Shown piece by piece: positions 36,435 through 46,177 of a DNA stretch of 64,000 nucleotides. The translations under genes and the position numbers were made by a program. A model generated the notes under the pieces. The model worked only from the letters and a program-made list of their open reading frames with translations, was not told the origin of the DNA and did not search any database. Positions within the stretch are counted from its first letter, which is position 1. Every line of letters begins with the position of its first letter. This DNA is from Candidatus Thiodiazotropha sp. (ex Epidulcina cf. delphinae) (lineage in GTDB: Bacteria; Pseudomonadota; Gammaproteobacteria; Chromatiales; Chromatiaceae): positions 124,001 to 188,000 of the forward strand of contig JAHXHS010000002.1 of NCBI GenBank assembly GCA_025656455.1, read 5' to 3'.

Positions 36435-39065
36435 TTAAACCCCTTTAAAGGTCCATAGAAATGAATTGGCAACCTGATTGCCGTTGCTGTCGAACAGGTA
36501 GACATCAAAGGTGGTCGGATTGCCGGGTTGGATATTGTCGACGACGCCGGTCAAGGCGGATGTGCCGATCGGCGTGATGACGATCGATTGGACGGCGGTA
36601 TATTCGTTGCTGGTGGTGATCGTCGTCGGTAGGGTGGCGGATGACGCGCCGGTTCCGTTCTCTTCCCGCGGCACGGCGTTGACCCGAACCAGCAGGGTTG
36701 GGATGGTGGCCAGCAGGGTCGAGGTTGTGGCCGTCTGGATGCGAATCCTGGCGTAGCGGGCCGTGGCCTTAGCCGTTAAATTTACGTACTGATCCCACTG
36801 AACATTGTCAGCGGACAGTTCAAGGTATGCGGTAATGGATCCAGATAAGGCAGAGAAATCAATCTCAGCCACCCAAGTACCGGACACCTGGGTACCTATG
36901 TCCCAAGTCTCCGAAAGCATCTCTGACGAGCCACCTGAATGATAGGTGACCAGCGGATTGGCGTAGCTCGACATCGCAAGCGGAAACATACTTGCTATCG
37001 TATCGCCGATCTCGGTGACGAATCGCCGCACGGCATCATTGCGCGTGAGTTTGAACTCACGAACGTTGGTCAACGCCGGAGAGTCAAAACTGTACGAGTC
37101 GACCAAGTATGCGCCGCTATCGAGGGTTACGGTAATCGTTTGCCTCGCCTCATTTGTCGAGTATTGGCCTACCGAATCAACCGCCTTAACCATGAAATCC
37201 CAAGTGCCTGCAGGCGCGTCTTTAGATACCAGGCGCAGGGCATCGACACGATCCAATAATATGCCGTCATCCCAGTTGCCGCTCTGAGCGACATAGCGGA
37301 CCTCATACCGCCAGATATCCAGGTCGATAGCCGGCTCCCAGTTCAATCTCACTTCGCCACCAACCTCGAAGCCAGTCAAGCTTGGCACATCGCCGGGGAT
37401 GAGATACTTGCCGTTTGCGGTAATGTTGACGGTCTGCCAATCCGACGCAGCGCCGATACTCGATACCGTGCGCACCTGCACTGTGTAATAGACCAAATCT
37501 TGCACCGCCGGGGAGGTATACTCCGGATCAGGCACGTTGGCCTGATGTACCAGCGTAGCGCTGTCCATTACCCGCACATCCCAGTGATCTAAGTATGTGA
37601 ATTCTGACGCGTCCCAGGTCACCGCCAGGCGCGACAGATAGTTGCCGTTCGCCACTTGATAGACCTCTTCGACAACCGCCAGACCGGTGGGCGCTGGTGG
37701 GTCGAGGGGCGACGGCAAATCGGTATCGGTATAAGTTGGCGCGGTCTCGATATTGTCGGAGAAAACCCCCGGCTGGTATTCATACCCGGATACCTGCCAA
37801 CGCCCCGGCTCAATAGGTGCCACCTCAGTTATCCGGATGGGCTTAACCGTCACCCCCCGCGCGCTGGTCAGGGTGATCACGTCGCCAACCTGATCCTGAA
37901 GCGCTTCGTCGTGCGTTACGAAACTGACCTCGAGATCTGTCAATGTCAGGTTATTCAGACGTTCGACCGCTTCGCGCTGGGCCTGGGAATACCGATCGAT
38001 ACCCGGCAATCTAACAACCGACTCGCGCCACTCGAGAGACCCATCAAGCGCACCAGACAGATAGGCGTAGGCCGGCGCATCCCGCCATTCACTCGCCTGT
38101 TTATCGGTGTAGTTGATCCGCATCACGGTAGGCGCTGACATCACGTTTTTTAGTTTGATGCGGAGCTTTGGATTCCCTTTATCGTCGGCAACAATATCAT
38201 CGTCGGCGAACGCTCGCGTCACAGACGCCGGGCGATTACTGATGAGTTTGGTTATTGCGCCCTCATTTGCGACAAAACACCCGGCGTAAACGCTCAGGGC
38301 ATCGATCCAGGTATCAACCGACGTTTGGTTATTTAGTAGCAAACCAAGTGTCCGGCGTTTTTCGACACCTTGCACAAGGTCGTCGCAATCATCCGCGACG
38401 GCCGACACGCTCGCCCAATCGATGGATCTGCCCCGGCCATATAGTGCAGATGTCTCAAGATCCGCCAGCGCAAGGGCTGGGTTATCTGAGTAGATCCAGG
38501 TAGCGCTATCCGTAGGCGATTGCCCAACGTCTCGCGGGTCATACACTTTCCTCCCTCGAATTTCTGCAACGAACTGAGGTACGCCCATATCCCGCGACGC
38601 GCTTACCAAAACAACCGAATAGGCCAAGCCAATCGTTAGGCCACGAACCGTGGTGACCAGGTTATTACTCCACCCGGCGATAGCCGCAGCTAGCGTCGGA
38701 TCAACATCTTGGGTTGTTGTACCGGTGTAGTGTGTTGCCGTTACCGATGCCGGCGCAAGATTGCCGTCGGCCAGGTATAAGTTGTCGATCGCTTCGACTT
38801 CGCCCAGGCACCAGACGAGCAACATCAACAGTCGGCTATTGTAATTGGCAACTTGCGCCACCAGCGGACCGGTACGATATCGCCCATAGCCGAACGGCAC
38901 GAATGCGCCTGCCCCCGCAATGGACAATTGCCGGGCCTCGCTGGTGTCAGCGACAGCGTTAACAACCCGACGCGGTATGACAGGCAGCGTAGATGATTTT
39001 GGCGGCTCGGTGTCTGGTGTAACGTTTGCCGATACGACCGGGTAATCAGGTAGCAATAGCGTCAT
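36435..39065 (-). CDS. Tail tip/host-specificity protein (lambda J-like)
   Basis: The 876-residue protein has a hub-like N-terminal part ('GAFVPFGYGRYRTGPLVAQVANYNSRLLMLLVWCLGEVEAIDNLYL') and 'KLRIKLKNVMSAPTVMRINYTDKQASEWRD' in the middle. Two fibronectin-III-like domains (about 450-640) and a C-terminal discoidin/galactose-binding-like segment follow. J-type proteins sit at the tail tip and bind the receptor. It overlaps the preceding gene by ATGA. Confidence 0.8.
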   Translation of the reverse strand: MTLLLPDYPVVSANVTPDTEPPKSSTLPVIPRRVVNAVADTSEARQLSIAGAGAFVPFGYGRYRTGPLVAQVANYNSRLLMLLVWCLGEVEAIDNLYLADGNLAPASVTATHYTGTTTQDVDPTLAAAIAGWSNNLVTTVRGLTIGLAYSVVLVSASRDMGVPQFVAEIRGRKVYDPRDVGQSPTDSATWIYSDNPALALADLETSALYGRGRSIDWASVSAVADDCDDLVQGVEKRRTLGLLLNNQTSVDTWIDALSVYAGCFVANEGAITKLISNRPASVTRAFADDDIVADDKGNPKLRIKLKNVMSAPTVMRINYTDKQASEWRDAPAYAYLSGALDGSLEWRESVVRLPGIDRYSQAQREAVERLNNLTLTDLEVSFVTHDEALQDQVGDVITLTSARGVTVKPIRITEVAPIEPGRWQVSGYEYQPGVFSDNIETAPTYTDTDLPSPLDPPAPTGLAVVEEVYQVANGNYLSRLAVTWDASEFTYLDHWDVRVMDSATLVHQANVPDPEYTSPAVQDLVYYTVQVRTVSSIGAASDWQTVNITANGKYLIPGDVPSLTGFEVGGEVRLNWEPAIDLDIWRYEVRYVAQSGNWDDGILLDRVDALRLVSKDAPAGTWDFMVKAVDSVGQYSTNEARQTITVTLDSGAYLVDSYSFDSPALTNVREFKLTRNDAVRRFVTEIGDTIASMFPLAMSSYANPLVTYHSGGSSEMLSETWDIGTQVSGTWVAEIDFSALSGSITAYLELSADNVQWDQYVNLTAKATARYARIRIQTATTSTLLATIPTLLVRVNAVPREENGTGASSATLPTTITTSNEYTAVQSIVITPIGTSALTGVVDNIQPGNPTTFDVYLFDSNGNQVANSFLWTFKGV

Positions 39066-39580
39066 CGGGATTCCAACACCAAAACATCACCAGCCCACGA
39101 AATACGGGTGCCTGGCACCGGCATATCATTACCAAGCCAGGCCGATAGTGGGATGCGCGGGGTCTGGGCGGTCATCGCGCCAGACGATATCAGTAGCAAC
39201 GTCACGTAGTCGTCAATCGATGGCGCTGACACTGCCACGCCTGAAAATATATGGACGGCGTCGGCTGCATCATAGGGCGCATCGCCATAGATTTTATAGA
39301 TATCAACCGGGATATCCCGCACACCGTGGCCCAACACCAACGCGCCATAGCTGTTGTCGTGGTTGGGCAGCCGCAAAGATGCGGACATGCCACCACCCTG
39401 ACTCTTTTTCAATGACGTAACCTGCACACCACTTTCGCTCCACAGTCGCCCGTTCCAGGTTACGTCACCGAGAGTCGATAAACGTATTGCCGGGGTGTAC
39501 CCAAGATAAACCAGATAGATCGGAGTTGTTGTATCCTGCGATATCGCAGTCGCTACCTTGGCGGTTACTGTTCTGGACAT
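39062..39580 (-). CDS. Minor tail protein between tape measure and tip
   Basis: This 172-residue protein ('IYLVYLGYTPAIRLSTLGDVTWNGRLW', 'SASLRLPNHDNSYGALVLGHGVRDIPVDIYKIYG') is built like the small beta-rich distal-tail proteins found after tape measure genes. The role is inferred from gene order. It shares a base with the tape measure stop and overlaps the tip gene. Confidence 0.65.
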   Translation of the reverse strand: MSRTVTAKVATAISQDTTTPIYLVYLGYTPAIRLSTLGDVTWNGRLWSESGVQVTSLKKSQGGGMSASLRLPNHDNSYGALVLGHGVRDIPVDIYKIYGDAPYDAADAVHIFSGVAVSAPSIDDYVTLLLISSGAMTAQTPRIPLSAWLGNDMPVPGTRISWAGDVLVLESR

Positions 39581-42500
39581 TACGCATACCCTATTTCCGG
39601 GCCTCCTGGCTGCCCTAATGAATCGTAGTTAACCAAGATCGGCAGCCGGCTGATTGCCTCAGCTGCCGCGCGGATTTCCGCAGCAGCCTCACGTTGGGTT
39701 TCCGCAACCTCTGCAAGTACATCCGCGAACCGCTCGCCACCCGCTTCGATCGCAGTAACCATCGCCGCCCGTAGTTGCTCTGAATCAGCTACCGCCGCAC
39801 TACGTTCCTGATCGAGTTGAGTATTTGCCTGGTCGAGGACCCCCTCAAGAAAATCAACGAATTCGCCAGCTACTTCCGATTTCTGTTCGCCGGACAAAAC
39901 GCCATACGCTTGATTCGTCAACGTGTTAATTTGCTGGACGACCCTGTTAATTTCTGCGGGATCTGAGAGACTCGCAAGCGACGAAGCCAACGTCTCCGCT
40001 TTATCACTGAAATAATCGTACTGCTGCCCGGTATCCATGACCGACAGTTGAATGGCCTCGATGCTGCCCTCGATGGTCTGTGTCAGCCCCTGTTGGACTG
40101 CGGTGATCTGATTCAGATATTGCAACTCCAGGGTGTAGCGCTCGCGCAAGCCGGCAACCAGTCGAGTGCTCGCTTCTGTCGTCCCATCATATGCCTCGCC
40201 CAGACGATGCGTCGCATTGATCGATTCATGAAATCGATCTCGTAGTGTCAGTTGCGCTTCAGCGAGTAGGCTCGCCTGATCTGCCAGCAGATCTGACTGA
40301 ATGTAATCGTCGATCTCTTTCAAGGTCAACAGCCGCTGCTTCAGATCGTCGAAGGTATTTGCACCCAGTTCGACGATATGCATAAACCGAAAATCGATTT
40401 CGTCCGTAATCACGCGTAGGCGTGCGAGCATGTTCTCGGTAAAATCATCTGCTCGGTTATCCTGTGCTGTCCAACCATCTAATGCCTGGCGAATGCGTGC
40501 TGTCGCCTCTGGCCCAAAAGCGTCTGAAATAGCATCGTCGATCGCCGTGATATTATCGAGCGCGCCCTGCAACCGCTCCGCTTTAAGACCTGCGGAACCC
40601 ATATCAGTCAGGCCCAGGTAACCGAATGCCCCCTTTGATGTGACATCGTCCTCGAAACCCTGCGACAGCGAGCCACTTGCTACGGGTAAAATACCGTCCG
40701 AGTCATTAATGTACGTCGCCTCGGCTCCGGTGCTGAAAGAGTCCCCCGCAAACCCGCCTATTAAACCACCAACGACTGCGCCAATTGGCCCAGCCACAGC
40801 CATCCCAGCCATCGCGCCGGCCATCGCCCCGGTGCCGGCATGCTCACCCTCCCACAGCGCACTCCCCGCCATACCCCCGATGGCGCCTGCGGCTCCAATC
40901 CCCGCCATACCATAGGTATTACTCGTCCAACTAAACCCGGAACCTACTGAGTCCATAAACCCCAGGCCTAGTGCATTGGGCTGCGCCCCTCCTGTTGAGC
41001 CGAACCAGTCTGCTGCGCCTAGCGTACTCATCATGCTGGATACATCACGCTGTCCGGTCGCAGAGTTATAGGCTATGCTGGTATTCGCGGATGCGCTCGC
41101 CGTTGTACCCCCGCCGACCATACCCATCTTAATCAATAGCGGTCGAGTCAACGCCTGGTGGGCCATCTCGGCCAACATTGTTTTAAAGCTGTCGAGCAGC
41201 GACTCACGGAAATTCTCGAACCCATCCAGGCCAGCTTTCCAAAAACCGGCAAACGACTCATCAATCCGTTCTCCGGCCTTCTGCCAGGCCGAGGCAAAGG
41301 CATCGACCTCGACGCTGGCCTCCGCTGTCGCCGTAGTCAGCGACCGAGTAGATCTTTCAGCATTCTCCTGCCCGGTGGCAACCATGCTAACAAGCTCATC
41401 GTATCTCTCGAACGATAAGTTACCCGCGATGACTTCAGCATGAAGTCGATCCATGGTCTGCATAAACTCATGTGTCGCCCGCGCTTCTTTGTCGATCGAC
41501 AGAATCAACTCTTCAAGTGTATCTTTTTGTTCCTTCTTGGCTTCTTTATTGGCCTCCGTTGCGGCCGTGTTAACCTGGGTTACTTCGGTCGATTTCTCGG
41601 TTGTCGTCTTGAGTGCTGCGATTTTCTTTTCAGCGGCCGTTACCTCTTCCTTAATTATTTTGAGGTGATTTGAGTACGCATCCCATGCGGCACCGCCTTT
41701 TTTGCCGTCATCTTCTAGCTGCTGAAGCTGATTAGTTACATTTTCGATAGCAGGTTGTAACTCTCGAATTCGCTCCTTGAACTTCAGTATCGCTTTTTCG
41801 CTTGCGCTGAGTTCCTTTGGTACTCCGTGCAGGATGGTTTTAAACGCTTCATTGACTGACCCCGCAATCGCTGACAAAAAGCCTTCTGTCTTAGCCAACT
41901 CGGTGAATTTATTGATTACGCGGGTGAGACCTGGCGCCAGCTTCAAGATAAGCTGATCAGTTAGTCCTTTTGCCGAATTGCCGAGCTTTGTAAACGCATC
42001 GTTTGCCGCTTCTGCTGCGGCAACCTGGTCTTCTTTCAGGGACAGCCCGAGTTCACGAGCCTCTTCGCGCATCTGTGCGATAGAAATCGCGCCGCCTTCC
42101 ATGGTCTGAAGTAGCGCCACGCCCTCGGAGTCCCACAGCTTCATCGCCAGGCGCACGCGATCAGCTTGTGTGTCTACGCCCTCCATGGCGCGTGCGATCG
42201 CCTCGAATTGGTCTTCGGGTTTCAATCGATTGAGGGATACCGCTTCTAGTCCAAGCTCTTTAAGCGCGTTCCTCGCTTCGCCTGTGCCCTGCGCGGCTTC
42301 TGCGATGCGTCGGGTTTGGCGTTGCCAACCGATCGTCAATTGCTTAAACGTAACGCCCGACAATTCAGCGACATGCCTATATTCTGAGAGCGCCTCAGTA
42401 GACGCGCCGATGCGTGCCGACATCTTACCTATAGCGTCGGCCGATTTGAGCGTACGAGATACGAGAGATGAGAGACCCGCAACGGTCACCACGGGTACGA

Positions 42501-42675
42501 GGGTTTTGAGCAGGCCGGACATCTGGCCGAGGCTGTTGCCATAGGTTTTCGCAGCCTGCGATCCGGATTTTTTGGACTTATTTAGCGCATCAAGCTGCGA
42601 CCGGGTGGCTTTTAATGAGCTGACCGCCCCTTTGGCGTTACCCGATACTATGACGCCAGTTTTATAATTTGCCAT
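39580..42675 (-). CDS. Tail tape measure protein
   Basis: The 1031-residue protein starts 'MANYKTGVIVSGNAKGAVSSLKATRSQLDALNKSKKSGSQ', a standard tape measure opening, followed by long coiled coils, a Gly/Ala-rich hydrophobic centre (about 595-680, 'GIGAAGAIGGMAGSALW', 'GAMAGMAVAGPIGAVVGGLIGG') and more coiled coil. It sets tail length. At about 0.15 nm per residue this suggests a tail near 150 nm (estimate). Confidence 0.92.
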   Translation of the reverse strand: MANYKTGVIVSGNAKGAVSSLKATRSQLDALNKSKKSGSQAAKTYGNSLGQMSGLLKTLVPVVTVAGLSSLVSRTLKSADAIGKMSARIGASTEALSEYRHVAELSGVTFKQLTIGWQRQTRRIAEAAQGTGEARNALKELGLEAVSLNRLKPEDQFEAIARAMEGVDTQADRVRLAMKLWDSEGVALLQTMEGGAISIAQMREEARELGLSLKEDQVAAAEAANDAFTKLGNSAKGLTDQLILKLAPGLTRVINKFTELAKTEGFLSAIAGSVNEAFKTILHGVPKELSASEKAILKFKERIRELQPAIENVTNQLQQLEDDGKKGGAAWDAYSNHLKIIKEEVTAAEKKIAALKTTTEKSTEVTQVNTAATEANKEAKKEQKDTLEELILSIDKEARATHEFMQTMDRLHAEVIAGNLSFERYDELVSMVATGQENAERSTRSLTTATAEASVEVDAFASAWQKAGERIDESFAGFWKAGLDGFENFRESLLDSFKTMLAEMAHQALTRPLLIKMGMVGGGTTASASANTSIAYNSATGQRDVSSMMSTLGAADWFGSTGGAQPNALGLGFMDSVGSGFSWTSNTYGMAGIGAAGAIGGMAGSALWEGEHAGTGAMAGAMAGMAVAGPIGAVVGGLIGGFAGDSFSTGAEATYINDSDGILPVASGSLSQGFEDDVTSKGAFGYLGLTDMGSAGLKAERLQGALDNITAIDDAISDAFGPEATARIRQALDGWTAQDNRADDFTENMLARLRVITDEIDFRFMHIVELGANTFDDLKQRLLTLKEIDDYIQSDLLADQASLLAEAQLTLRDRFHESINATHRLGEAYDGTTEASTRLVAGLRERYTLELQYLNQITAVQQGLTQTIEGSIEAIQLSVMDTGQQYDYFSDKAETLASSLASLSDPAEINRVVQQINTLTNQAYGVLSGEQKSEVAGEFVDFLEGVLDQANTQLDQERSAAVADSEQLRAAMVTAIEAGGERFADVLAEVAETQREAAAEIRAAAEAISRLPILVNYDSLGQPGGPEIGYA

Positions 42676-42680
42676 CTATG

Positions 42681-43055
42681 TCAGTCCGGTAAATTGTCTA
42701 AATAACCCCGTTCGATCAGTCGCACCGCGTCGAATAATTCAAGACGGTCGTCGACATCGAACAAACTGATAACGCTAGTTACTGCGGAATAGTCGAGCGA
42801 GATAGCCCGACCCGAGAAGTGGTTTAGAATGAATTGAGTATTTACGCGCCGAAAAATTTCCCAAGCTTTCCAGTTGTCAAAATAGACTGTGAATTCCGTG
42901 TCTTCAGACTGACTTTCTGCCTGATTAAGTTTTGCAATTTCCGTTTCGATACGCTCTTGACTTGCCCTACAGGCTGCCATTGCTTTCCGTAGCTCTGAGT
43001 AATCTCCCTGGACGTTACCCCGCCGACCGGCGAGATGAGCGCCCAGGTCTAGGAG
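42681..43055 (-). CDS. Frameshift extension of the tail assembly chaperone (GT-like)
   Basis: This frame is open in the -1 phase relative to the shorter chaperone gene and has no start of its own. It would be joined after A AAA AAC to add about 124 residues: a helical linker (ELRKAMAACRASQERIETEIAKLNQAES) and a domain 'VYFDNWKAWEIFRRVNTQFILNHFSGRAISLDYSAV'. It matches the lambda gpGT arrangement, directly before the tape measure gene. Confidence 0.8.
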   Translation of the reverse strand, partial: LLDLGAHLAGRRGNVQGDYSELRKAMAACRASQERIETEIAKLNQAESQSEDTEFTVYFDNWKAWEIFRRVNTQFILNHFSGRAISLDYSAVTSVISLFDVDDRLELFDAVRLIERGYLDNLPD

Positions 43056-43408
43056 TTTTTTGCCGCAAGCGCGTTGTATCCAAGTTGGACCTTTGCAAAG
43101 CCTTGCACGATCGCGTTGCGATATGCCAGCAGTCCCCAAATCTCTGATAACGTCTCTTCGTTGAGTTCGACGGGGGTGCCGTCGTCGTACTCGATTTTCC
43201 ACGACACAAGGTGTTCTTTGACAGTTTCTAGCTCGTCACGCTCGCCGCTCTCAATATCCGCGAACAACTTTCTCACTTCGTCGATGTTGTTGATCTTCTT
43301 GAAGGTCAGCTCGATCTCATCGTTATCAATTTTTCCATAGTCGTCCATGAACTCCGCTTCGACCTTCAGGGTAATTTGATCTTTAATGCCCTTAAATACT
43401 TTAGCCAT
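43049..43408 (-). CDS. Tail assembly chaperone (G-like), short form
   Basis: The 119-residue protein (MAKVFKGIKDQITLKVEAEFMDDYGKIDND...) lies between the tail tube and tape measure genes and ends at a TAG shortly after a slippery A AAA AAC. Tail chaperones coat the tape measure during tail assembly, and the short and extended forms are needed in a fixed ratio. Confidence 0.85.
   Translation of the reverse strand: MAKVFKGIKDQITLKVEAEFMDDYGKIDNDEIELTFKKINNIDEVRKLFADIESGERDELETVKEHLVSWKIEYDDGTPVELNEETLSEIWGLLAYRNAIVQGFAKVQLGYNALAAKNS
43055..43061 (-). promoter_or_regulatory. Programmed -1 ribosomal frameshift site A AAA AAC
   Basis: The heptamer AAAAAAC is in the correct phase (GCA AAA AAC TCC TAG), with the zero-frame stop 3 bases past it. 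A shift to -1 continues as CTC CTA GAC CTG GGC into the open downstream frame. G/C-rich sequence follows (GCTCATCTCGCCGGTCGGCG) and may form a stimulatory stem. Confidence 0.85.
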
Positions 43409-43500
43409 GATTAAACCTCGACCGTTGAAGCGGGAGGCAGACGAGCACGGTCAACACCCATCCGCCCCACAAAAAATCGTCAAATGACCGTTATGTTCGA

Positions 43501-44430
43501 TTACGTGGTTACGATGGTGACCTCATCGTTGCCTGCGTCCGTTGGGATCAGCGAGAGATTGGCCTGCAAGGTGGTTTCGCCGTTTGCGTCCGCATACGTC
43601 GGCTGCAGCAACTGCGCACGCGGTACATTGATCGTTACCGTGTTGCCCGCTGCTGTGCCGTGTACGATCTGCAACGCGCCGAGCGTGTTAACCTTGGCAG
43701 TCGTAAAAAAGTTTTGAGTTGCCAGGGTAGGTGCAACGAAATTGATCGAACCGCCCGGCTGGCGATCGACAATCTGGACAACCTCTTCATTGGGTCGGTC
43801 TGAGTGTTGCACGTCGACCGCCATGTCAAGCGTTAAACCCTCCAGGATGCAGTCGTAGCCGTGTAGCGATACCGTCGGGGTATTGACGTTCGATACCAGT
43901 ATCGGCGTTTGCCAGCCTGTGAAATCCGGCGTAGGATCCGCGACGCTTGAAGGGTCTTGCCACAGGCCTGTAAACGCAAAATTGAGGTATGGGATGGCAT
44001 CACGCCCGAACTCCACGGAAACAGTGCCTCGCGCGCCGGTCATCGCGTGTTTTTGCCCGTCGCGGAAGAAATACAGCGTCAACGACGGTTCGGCGCCAGA
44101 GATGGGCGAGAACGTGACGTCCGTCGCTGCGTTGACGGTCTCACTCCAACCGCACGCTTGCAGCAAGGGCGACCACTGAGGCGGCGCATCCACCGCACCG
44201 CCGCCCGCGACCTCGACCTTAAAGCTGACCTGCACATGAGAGCCAACGTGGATCTGCTGGTTATTGCCGAGGTATGGTCGAGCGTTATTCCGGCTTACAG
44301 TATTACCCGCCAGCGGGGTAATAGTGGGCTCAGACACAAGAATCGCATCGGAACCCAAAGGGGCTTCGTCAACGCCGTAAGACGATTCCACGGCGGCAAC
44401 AATGATAGTCTTACGAGTTTTAAGACCCAT
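43501..44430 (-). CDS. Major tail tube protein
   Basis: The 309-residue protein starts MGLKTRKTIIVAAVESSYGVDEAPLGSDAILVSEPTITPL, typical for siphophage tube proteins, and is beta-rich throughout ('SHVQVSFKVEVAGGG', 'RGTVSVEFGRDAIPYLNFAFTG'). A strong AAGGAG lies before the ATG. Its place, after a tail terminator gene and before the chaperone, is canonical. Confidence 0.85.
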   Translation of the reverse strand: MGLKTRKTIIVAAVESSYGVDEAPLGSDAILVSEPTITPLAGNTVSRNNARPYLGNNQQIHVGSHVQVSFKVEVAGGGAVDAPPQWSPLLQACGWSETVNAATDVTFSPISGAEPSLTLYFFRDGQKHAMTGARGTVSVEFGRDAIPYLNFAFTGLWQDPSSVADPTPDFTGWQTPILVSNVNTPTVSLHGYDCILEGLTLDMAVDVQHSDRPNEEVVQIVDRQPGGSINFVAPTLATQNFFTTAKVNTLGALQIVHGTAAGNTVTINVPRAQLLQPTYADANGETTLQANLSLIPTDAGNDEVTIVTT

Positions 44431-44453
44431 GGTATAGACTCCTTATTTCAGGC

Positions 44454-44478
44454 ATAAAAAACCCCGCCGAAGCGGGTT
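44454..44478 (-). terminator. Rho-independent terminator just upstream of the tail tube gene
   Basis: The minus strand has AACCCGC-TTCG-GCGGGGT followed by six T residues, a stable UUCG-loop hairpin between the 44500 and 43501 genes. It should partly stop readthrough unless late antitermination is active. Confidence 0.7.
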
Positions 44479-44499
44479 GGTTGGTGAAGGTTAAAAGTT

Positions 44500-45234
44500 T
44501 TAAAGTTGCTGTATATAAAGGGCATCGGAATAGATCTCTTGCCACAATGCCAGACCGCCGCCGCCGTCAAGTGCGACGCCCTGTTGATATTCGATGGGCT
44601 CGTATGCAGAGCTTACCTGTTGTCCGAGCAGCGCCCCTTGTACCTCCCGGCGTAGGGGTTCGATGTTTGTCGCGTTCGACATCAGCATGATAGCGAACGT
44701 CTGGTGCTCACGCTGTCGGGTCAGATTGACCAGCTCAGATTGATCGGCATTTGTACCAACCGGGAACACAACTGCAGCTGGTGATGTTTGAGCCGCCAGC
44801 GCTAAAACAGTGAACGTTATCTCGATATTTGCTTGAAAAACCGCCTGCTCATCGTCAAAGTCGTACATCATGTCTTGCGCTTCTATCGACCAGGTACTGG
44901 CCTCTATGGCGGTTCGCACATTGCTGACCTTTGCAATTAAATTGTCGAGACTGCCATCTCTGATATACAGATGATAGGTATCGACCTGGGCGGTATGAAA
45001 ACCATCGACCAGTGTCGGCGTGCTCCCCATCAGATGAAAAACCAAATTCGGATAGCTCGGACTTTGCGGCAGAATCATATTATAGACACGGTTATCCATT
45101 GCTGGATCGAGCACGTTTTTCAGTTCCACCGCTGTCGATACATTGATCTTTGTCACACCGGCGTTTGCTACAACCACCTGAGTTAACGACGGCGCATTCG
45201 CAATCAACAAATCAACATAGGGTTGTACGTTCAT
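44500..45234 (-). CDS. Probable tail completion/terminator protein
   Basis: This 244-residue protein (MNVQPYVDLLIANAPSLTQVVVANAGVTKINVSTAVELKN...) lies between the HK97 gp10-like and tube genes, where tail-terminator proteins are encoded. It is longer than most of these (usually 130-200 residues). A central 'YDFDDEQAVFQANIEITFTVLAL' and a C-terminal extension are visible. Confidence 0.6.
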   Translation of the reverse strand: MNVQPYVDLLIANAPSLTQVVVANAGVTKINVSTAVELKNVLDPAMDNRVYNMILPQSPSYPNLVFHLMGSTPTLVDGFHTAQVDTYHLYIRDGSLDNLIAKVSNVRTAIEASTWSIEAQDMMYDFDDEQAVFQANIEITFTVLALAAQTSPAAVVFPVGTNADQSELVNLTRQREHQTFAIMLMSNATNIEPLRREVQGALLGQQVSSAYEPIEYQQGVALDGGGGLALWQEIYSDALYIQQL

Positions 45235-45782
45235 CCGATATGTCTATCCAAAAATGCATGTAGTTTACGATTGAACAAGGACTGCTGCCGCGACCGGGTC
45301 GCCTGTAGTGCTTTCCAAACGATTTGACGGCCACTGAACCCAGGATGCTCTACTGAAATTGCATAGCCACCGCCGAATTTCAAAACCTTGCGACCTCTGA
45401 ATCGGTTTGTTTTCCCAACATCCGGGATCGTATGCGGACGGACGCCACGTTCCAGCCAGTTCAATTTATAGTTTTGGTCCCACTTCTTGCCAGCCGGCGC
45501 TCCGATACTCCCGGCTACTTTCCGAGTCGCACCGACCAGCAACGCGACCTCATCAGATGAAAAACCGAGTCGGACTTTTGCGGATTTTGATATAGACCGG
45601 TGACCAATCGATTTCCTCAGTGAACCCGTCACATCACGAACACTGGTCTTGATATTCCGCTTGAGCGGCGCCACCGACGCGACGAGCGCTGTGCGCATGC
45701 CCTTGGTTGGCAGGTTTCCCTCCAGCCGCTTTAATTTCGCTATCAGGGATTCAATCGGCGGATCAAAAACAACATCAACCAT
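45231..45782 (-). CDS. HK97 gp10-like head-tail/neck protein
   Basis: The 183-residue protein starts MVDVVFDPPIESLIAKLKRLEGN at an ATG overlapping the preceding stop (TAATG). 'ALVASVAPLKRNIKTSVRDVTGSLRKSIGHRS' is the gp10-family region, and the C-terminus carries 'HPGFSGRQIVWKALQATRSRQQ'. It likely joins the neck to the tail terminator. An ATG 45 bases further upstream would add a poor N-terminus. Confidence 0.78.
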   Translation of the reverse strand: MVDVVFDPPIESLIAKLKRLEGNLPTKGMRTALVASVAPLKRNIKTSVRDVTGSLRKSIGHRSISKSAKVRLGFSSDEVALLVGATRKVAGSIGAPAGKKWDQNYKLNWLERGVRPHTIPDVGKTNRFRGRKVLKFGGGYAISVEHPGFSGRQIVWKALQATRSRQQSLFNRKLHAFLDRHIG

Positions 45783-46177
45783 TAACGATTCATCCAGTAG
45801 TTTGCGTGCCAGTAGTTCGCGGCCCAATAGTTATCGGCAAACATATCCGATGCCATCTGCTCACCTTTGTATGAGCACATCAACAGGGTTGGCCTACGTC
45901 GGTTTTCCTGGTTCAACACCGCTTTGATATCGTAGATCCTGCGGTTATGGACCACCCGCATGCCCGGATCGATACCGTTGATAAACCGAACGACAACCTT
46001 CAGCGTGACATCGGAATTCACTTGATCGGCGTCGAAAAACTCACGGCCGGATATCGAATAGACATCCGCCCGCACCGTTGCAACGTCGCCCCAGTTTTTA
46101 ACCGCCTGGCCGCTATTGCTGCGTGTGACAGTCGCCCGCTGAATCGTGATTTTGTGACGCAGATTCCCGCTGATCAT
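45782..46177 (-). CDS. Phage head-tail joining protein (SPP1 gp16-like) with NYW-repeat tail
   Basis: The 131-residue protein begins MISGNLRHKITIQRATVTRSNSGQAVKNW, a typical head-tail joining opening, with 'VRADVYSISGREFFDADQVNSDVTLKVVVRFINGIDPGMRVVHNRRIYDI'. It then has an extra C-terminal repeat FADNYWAANYWHANYW. The ATG at 46177 overlaps the upstream stop (ATGA), so the longer reading from 46216 was rejected. Confidence 0.82.
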   Translation of the reverse strand: MISGNLRHKITIQRATVTRSNSGQAVKNWGDVATVRADVYSISGREFFDADQVNSDVTLKVVVRFINGIDPGMRVVHNRRIYDIKAVLNQENRRRPTLLMCSYKGEQMASDMFADNYWAANYWHANYWMNR

